The translations under genes were made by a program, and so were the position numbers. Below are positions 15,593 to 19,732 of a DNA stretch of 19,732 nucleotides, in pieces. Each line of letters starts with the position of its first letter. Positions within the stretch are counted from its first letter, which is position 1. Below the pieces are notes generated by a model. The model ran no database searches. It was given only the letters and a program-made list of their open reading frames with translations, and was not told the DNA's origin. Source of the stretch: SHYR01 sp034406555 (GTDB lineage Bacteria; Chloroflexota; Dehalococcoidia; UBA2979); assembly GCA_034406555.1 (NCBI GenBank), contig DASCRM010000072.1, positions 1 through 19,732 on the forward strand. Direction: 5' to 3'.

Positions 15593-15691
15593 GGCGAATC
15601 CGGGCAATTCAGGAATCTCCGACGCGACCAGCGTTCCCGACACTGTTACGCTCGATTGACTCTCTGAACTGCCGACACTAGAGGGCCTGAG

Positions 15692-17308
15692 TTGACCGCC
15701 GCATCACGCATCCTGACCGCTCGACCGGCGGGCCGTCACTGGCCCCCTCTGCTGCTCTGGAGCGCCGCTGCCCTCGTCGCGCTCTTCTGCGCCATCCCCC
15801 CGCTCTACCTAGTGGTGCGCGCGGCCGACGAACCGAGTCGTGCGATCGACACGGTGTTCACCGGCTCCACGCTCGCGCTCGCGGTCCGCACGCTCGCGCT
15901 CGCGGCCACGGTGACGGCGCTGGCAACGGCGATCGCACTTCCGATGGCATGGCTGACGGTGCGCACGGATCTGCCGGCGCGCCGCCTCTTTGCGGTGCTC
16001 GCCGCGCTGCCGCTCGCCGTGCCCTCGTACGTCGGCGCGCTGGTGGCGATCGCCGCGCTCGGCCCGCGCGGGCTGCTACAACAGGCGCTCGAGCCACTGG
16101 GCGTCGAGCGGCTGCCCTCCGCGATCTTCGGCTTCTGGGGCGCGACCTTCGTGCTCGCGATCTTCACCTACCCGTACCTGCTGCTGACACTGCGCCCGGC
16201 GATCGCCGCGCTCGACCCGCGCCTCGAAGACCTCTCGAGGGGGTTCGGGCACGGGCGCTGGCGGACGTTCCGCAGCGTGACGTTGCTGCAACTGCGCCCG
16301 GCGCTCACCTCCGGCGGCCTGCTGGTCGCGCTCTACGCGCTGGCGGACTTCGGCGCGGTCTCACTGCTGCACTTCGACTCGCTGACGCGCGTGATCTTCA
16401 GTCGCTATGAGAGCTTCGACCGCGGAGGCGCAGCGGCGCTCGCGCTCGTGCTCGCCGTGATCGCGCTGAGCGTCGTCACGCTCGAAGTGTGGTCGCGGGG
16501 ATCGAGGCGCTACGACAGCGCACACGGGAGTGCGCGAGCGGCGACGCTCGTGCCGCTGGGGCGCTGGCGCTGGCCGGCGCTCGCGTTCGTGGTCGCCGTG
16601 CTGACACTGGCGCTCGTCGTCCCGGTCGGGGTGCTCGGCTACTGGCTCGTGCGCGGCCTCGCGGCCGGCGAGGCGATCGATGGCGTCTGGAGCGCGACCG
16701 GGAACTCGCTGATCGGCGCGGCGCTGGCCGCCCTGCTCGCCGCGCTGCTTGCGCTGCCTGTCGCCCTGCTCGCCACGCGCCACCCTCGCTTCTTGATCGC
16801 GCGACCGGCGGAGGTGCTGGCGCACACCGGCTACGCACTGCCCGGGCTGGTCGTCGCGCTCGCCTTCATCTTCGCGGCGATCAACTTCGGCTGGCTCTAC
16901 GGGTCGCTCTGGCTGCTGATCGCCGCCTACGCGCTGCGCTTCCTGCCGCAGGCGCTCGGCGCGACGCGGGTCGCGCTGCTGCGCGTGCAGCCGTCGATGG
17001 AAGAGGCCGCGCGCGGGTTGGGACGGCCCGCCGGCAACGTGCTGGCCACGATCACGCTGCCGCTCGCCCGCCCCGGCATCCTCGCGGGCGGTGCGCTGGT
17101 CTTCCTGACAACGATGAAGGAGCTGCCGGCGACGCTGATCCTCGCGCCGATCGGCTTCGAGACGCTGGCCGTTCGAGTCTGGAGCGCATCCAGTGAGGCG
17201 TTCTTCGCGCGCGCAGCCCTGCCCGCCTTGCTGTTGATCGCGCTCTCCTCGCTGCCGCTGCTGCTCCGGGCCCTCAGCGGACGCGAACGCGAGCGGGCGA
17301 GCCGATGA
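15692..17308 (+). CDS. Ferric-iron-type ABC transporter permease, double-length (FbpB-like)
   Basis: A 538-residue inner-membrane protein with two tandem permease halves of about six helices each, the layout of FbpB/SfuB/HitB. Each half carries the EAA loop that docks on the ATPase: LEDLSRGFGHGRWRTF near residue 178 and MEEAARGLGRPAGNVL near 436, both followed by a conserved L..P....G turn. The start is TTG 15692, with GAGGG seven bases upstream. The end overlaps the ATPase start by four bases (ATGA), so the two are translated together. No binding protein is adjacent; the FbpA-like lipoprotein at 10260-11279 is the likely partner. No TTAGTA-type operator is visible in the 99 bases upstream, which hold little else apart from a TTGACT hexamer. 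Confidence 0.92.
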   Translation: MTAASRILTARPAGRHWPPLLLWSAAALVALFCAIPPLYLVVRAADEPSRAIDTVFTGSTLALAVRTLALAATVTALATAIALPMAWLTVRTDLPARRLFAVLAALPLAVPSYVGALVAIAALGPRGLLQQALEPLGVERLPSAIFGFWGATFVLAIFTYPYLLLTLRPAIAALDPRLEDLSRGFGHGRWRTFRSVTLLQLRPALTSGGLLVALYALADFGAVSLLHFDSLTRVIFSRYESFDRGGAAALALVLAVIALSVVTLEVWSRGSRRYDSAHGSARAATLVPLGRWRWPALAFVVAVLTLALVVPVGVLGYWLVRGLAAGEAIDGVWSATGNSLIGAALAALLAALLALPVALLATRHPRFLIARPAEVLAHTGYALPGLVVALAFIFAAINFGWLYGSLWLLIAAYALRFLPQALGATRVALLRVQPSMEEAARGLGRPAGNVLATITLPLARPGILAGGALVFLTTMKELPATLILAPIGFETLAVRVWSASSEAFFARAALPALLLIALSSLPLLLRALSGRERERASR

Positions 17309-18342
17309 CCGCCGACGCGACCCCGGCGATCGAGGCCCGCAACCTCCGCCGCTCCTACGGCGGGGTGGTGGCCGTCGAGGATCTGACGCTCGACGTGCAG
17401 GAGGGCGAACTCTTTGCACTGCTCGGCCCGAGCGGCTGCGGCAAGACGACCTCGCTGCGCATGATCGCCGGCTTCGAGCCATCGGAGGGGGGCACGCTGC
17501 GGCTGCGCGGCACGACGGTCTCCAGTGCAGACACCTTCGTCCCGCCAGAGCGTCGAGGCGTCGGCATGGTCTTCCAGGACTACGCGCTCTTCCCGCACAT
17601 GTCCGTGGCGGAAAACGTCGCCTACGGCCTCGACAGCAGCGACGAGCGCGCCCGGCGCACCGGCGAGGCGCTGGAGCTCGTCGGGCTCGGCGGCCTCGGT
17701 GATCGCTCGGTGCATGGCCTCTCGGGCGGCGAGCAGCAACGCGTCGCGCTGGCGCGTACACTGGCGCCACAGCCGCGCCTACTGCTGCTGGACGAACCGT
17801 TCTCCAACCTCGACCCGTCGCTCCGCTCGCGCGTGCGGTCGGAGCTGCGGGAGATCCTGCGAGAAGCGGGCATTACCGCGCTGCTCGTCACCCACGACCA
17901 GGAGGAAGCACTCTCGATCTCCGACCGCATGGCCTTCATGTGGGGCGGGCGCATCGAGCAGATCGGCCGCCCGGACGAGGTCTACCGCGACCCGGCGACG
18001 GTGCACGCCGCTCGCTTCATCGGCGACGCCAATATCTGGACGCTGCCGGCCGAATCCGGGCGCGTCCAAACTCCCCTCGGCGACTTCGCGACCCCCGGCA
18101 GCGCCACGACCTGCACGGTCGTGGTCCGGCCGGAGGACCTGCAAGTGCAGGCCGGCGGTGTGCCGGGCGAGGTGCTGAGCCGCGAGTACTACGGCCACGA
18201 TCAGGTGCTGCTGGTGCGGCTCGAGAGCGGCGTCGAGCTACGCGTTAGGCTCGCCCCCCACGAACGGCTCGGCCCGGCCGGCCCGATCGCGCTCGGCCTG
18301 CGCCGCGACCCACTCGTGCTGCCGGACGACGACGCGCGATAG
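17305..18342 (+). CDS. ABC transporter ATPase, ferric-iron type (FbpC-like)
   Basis: A 345-residue ATPase of the FbpC/PotA/MalK class. Walker A is GPSGCGKT (41-48), the Q-loop is VFQDYALFPHMSVAENV with Gln91, the signature is LSGGEQQR (139-146), Walker B is LLLLDEPFSNLD (159-170), and the switch His197 is in VTHDQEEAL. After the ATPase core, about residues 240-345 form a TOBE-like regulatory domain (VVRPEDLQV, then YYGHDQVLLVRLESG). VPPERRGVGMVFQDYALFPHM is the wording typical of iron-type members. It overlaps the permease by four bases and is followed after 13 bases by clpS, so all three may be one transcript. Confidence 0.95.
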   Translation: MTADATPAIEARNLRRSYGGVVAVEDLTLDVQEGELFALLGPSGCGKTTSLRMIAGFEPSEGGTLRLRGTTVSSADTFVPPERRGVGMVFQDYALFPHMSVAENVAYGLDSSDERARRTGEALELVGLGGLGDRSVHGLSGGEQQRVALARTLAPQPRLLLLDEPFSNLDPSLRSRVRSELREILREAGITALLVTHDQEEALSISDRMAFMWGGRIEQIGRPDEVYRDPATVHAARFIGDANIWTLPAESGRVQTPLGDFATPGSATTCTVVVRPEDLQVQAGGVPGEVLSREYYGHDQVLLVRLESGVELRVRLAPHERLGPAGPIALGLRRDPLVLPDDDAR

Positions 18343-18355
18343 CAGGGCGGCGAAG

Positions 18356-18715
18356 ATGACGACCCAACCCCCGTCCACTCAGCCAAGCACGAGCCCCGCC
18401 CAGATCGAGCTGGAAGAGCCCGACACCGCGCTCGCGTCGCTCTATCACCTGATCCTGCTCGACGACGAAGAGCACTCGTATCAGTACGTGATCAAGATGC
18501 TGGGCAAGATCTTCGGTTACGGCCGCGAAAAGGCCTTCGCGCTGGCCGCGATCGTCGACAACGCCGGGCAGGTCGTGCTCGAGACCGCCGGCCACGACCA
18601 GGTCAGCGACCACCAGGGCCAGGTCCACGCCTACGGCGCCGACCCCGCAGTCCCGCAATGCAAAGGCTCGATGTCCGCAATCATCGAGGAAGCGGACGGC
18701 CCGACCGCGGGCTAG
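18356..18715 (+). CDS. clpS: ClpS-family protease adaptor, variant binding pocket
   Basis: A 119-residue protein with a ClpS core (about 28-110): YHLILLDDEEHSYQYVIKML, FGYGREKAFALA, then CKGSMSAIIEEA at the end. An unstructured Ser/Thr/Pro/Gln-rich N-terminus of about 25 residues matches the ClpS arm that enters ClpA or ClpC. ClpS delivers N-end-rule substrates to a Clp unfoldase. Aligned by eye with E. coli ClpS, the pocket differs: LLNDDYTPMEFV corresponds to LLDDEEHSYQYV and His66 to Asp68. It may therefore read other signals. ATG 18356 has only a modest GGGCGG-type site. It lies 13 bases after the iron ATPase gene, close enough to be co-transcribed. Confidence 0.88.
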   Translation: MTTQPPSTQPSTSPAQIELEEPDTALASLYHLILLDDEEHSYQYVIKMLGKIFGYGREKAFALAAIVDNAGQVVLETAGHDQVSDHQGQVHAYGADPAVPQCKGSMSAIIEEADGPTAG

Positions 18716-18775
18716 CGGCTGGGGTCGCATTCGTATTGGTTGCTGCGACCAAGCCGCATGCGCGACCATTCCGTC

Positions 18776-19732
18776 ATGGCGACCCACCTCCCAGGACTGG
18801 AGCTCTCTCGCCTCTTCTACGAGGAGGCAGTGTCGCCGATCCTCCTCGCCCAAACGCCGGGCCTTGTGTACTCCGCCGCGCTGATCGGACGAGGGTCCGA
18901 GGTCCTTGGCCTCGACACCACGCGCTCCGTCGATCACGACTGGGGTCCCCGAGTCCACGTGTTCATGTCGGAGGACGCCGATCAGTCAGCCCGCGAGGAG
19001 GTCACGGCCATCCTTGAGGACAAGCTACCGGCGACGTTCCCGTGGATACAGCACTCGCTTCGCGTCTCACGGCGCGCCAGCCGCGCATGGCGTGGACGTG
19101 GACACTGTCGGCCGCTTCCTCATGGCGCACCTGGGGTTCGACCCGCGGGGTGGGTTGTCGGCGTTTGACTGGCTGGCGACGCCAACTCAGGCGTTCGCCG
19201 AGGTGACCGGGGGAGAGGTGTTCGCGGATCCTCGTGGTGAACTTGCTTCGGTCCGCACGGCGCTGGCGTGGTATCCGGACGATCTCTGGCGCTACGTCCT
19301 GGCCTGCCAGTGGCATCGGATCGGGCAGGAGGAGCCGTTCGTCGGCCGTGCGGGCGAGGTCGGGGACGAGCTCGGCTCGACCGTCATCGCCGCCCGCCTC
19401 GTCCGAGACACGATGCGGCTTCACATGCTGTACGAGCGGCGGTGGCCCCCGTACTCAAAGTGGCTTGGCAGCGCGTTTGCTGCGAACACGAGCGCTGAGG
19501 TGCTTCAGTGGGTAGGGGCCGCGGTCGCTGCGCCAGGTTGGCCTGCACGGGAACGGAATCTCGTATCCGCGTGGTCCGCTCTCGGTGACCACCACAACGG
19601 ACTCGGCCTCACGGATCCGATCGACACCATGCCGCGCACGTTCTTCGACAGGCCATTCCAAGTGATCGCCGCGGACCGGTTCGCCAAAGCGCTCCGGGCG
19701 AGCATCAGCGATCCTGCCGTTGAGTCCCTTCC
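18776..19732 (+). CDS. DUF4037 family protein, one frameshift, 3' end outside window
   Basis: The N-terminal part reads LPGLELSRLFYEEAVSPILL and SAALIGRGSEVLGLDTTRSVDHDWGPRVHVF, the usual opening of DUF4037 proteins. Its GSE and DHDWG stretch is reminiscent of nucleotidyltransferase folds. Near 19043 the frame changes by one inserted T or two missing bases (TFP then GYSTRF). It then continues open to the window end: HGVDVDTVGRFLMAHLGFDP, FDWLATPTQ, ALAWYPDDLWRYVLACQWHR, EEPFVGRAGEVGDELGS, RRWPPYSKWLGSAF and FFDRPFQVIAADRFAKAL. These are all in the family's order. I put the start at ATG 18776; in-frame alternatives are ATG 18758 and TTG 18740, and none has a good ribosome site. The biochemical function of the family is not established to my knowledge. 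Confidence 0.8.

Noticed and set aside
15650..15691. TTGACT followed 17 bases later by TAGAGG before the iron permease
   Set aside because: The -10 match is poor and overlaps the ribosome site, which would leave almost no leader. I could not support it as a promoter.
17725..17747. 23 bases identical to the first 23 bases of the window
   Set aside because: Both encode the conserved ABC signature GGEQQRV with the same favoured codons. This is not a repeat element.
16361..17770. A 469-residue minus-strand frame opposite the iron permease and ATPase
   Set aside because: Composition is mostly Arg, Gln, Ala and Gly with no domain, and the plus-strand frames carry all expected ABC motifs.
18723..18750. 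GGTCGC / GCGACC stem after clpS as a terminator
   Set aside because: Only six pairs with a long loop, a competing TTGGT/ACCAA pairing and no T-run.
1..19732. CRISPR array, tRNA, rRNA, insertion sequence or phage genes
   Set aside because: I looked for regular spaced repeats, tRNA-like cloverleaf ends and transposase motifs on both strands and found none.

Overview
A GC-rich bacterial window (about two-thirds G+C by eye) packed with genes. An actinobacterial or chloroflexotal lineage fits best: P450, tandem CaiB/BaiF CoA-transferase, paired MaoC dehydratases, DtxR regulator, YkcB-like GT39 and DUF4037. I lean towards a Chloroflexota (Dehalococcoidia/Tepidiformia-like) environmental genome, but this is an inference from gene content and no marker gene is present.

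Layout. 1-2229 (+): 3' part of an ABC ATPase fused to a multi-membrane-span GT39 glycosyltransferase. 2233-10047 (-): P450, two-domain CoA-transferase, Nudix hydrolase, damaged MFS permease, SAM methyltransferase, then two adjacent MaoC-type dehydratase subunits that end at a clear intrinsic terminator (9031-9066). Several of these look like acyl-CoA or small-molecule metabolism. 10048-10259: gene-free, with an REP-like imperfect inverted repeat and a hairpin. 10260-12679 (-): a DtxR/MntR-type metalloregulator, an AT-rich promoter with an array of TTAGTA-type palindromes, a cupredoxin lipoprotein and, translationally coupled to it, a ferric-iron-type binding lipoprotein. 12745-14512 (-): a possible 37-aa membrane peptide, a cupin and an L-2-hydroxyglutarate-oxidase-like flavoprotein. 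14636-19732 (+): a 2-hydroxyacid dehydrogenase, a double-length Fbp-type iron ABC permease and its ATPase, a ClpS-family adaptor 13 nt behind them, and a DUF4037 gene running off the end.

The most coherent functional unit is a metal (probably iron) import system split over two loci about 4 kb apart. The regulator, cupredoxin and binding protein lie on the minus strand; the permease and ATPase lie on the plus strand. The operator array is visible only at the binding-protein locus. I see no CRISPR, transposase, tRNA or rRNA.

Four genes (P450, MFS, FAD oxidoreductase, DUF4037) are broken by about eight frame changes, mostly single missing bases in or next to short G/C runs. The products on either side stay recognisable. 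This pattern points to sequence or assembly indels at least as much as to gene decay. The MFS gene also seems to lack two membrane segments and is the best candidate for a true pseudogene.
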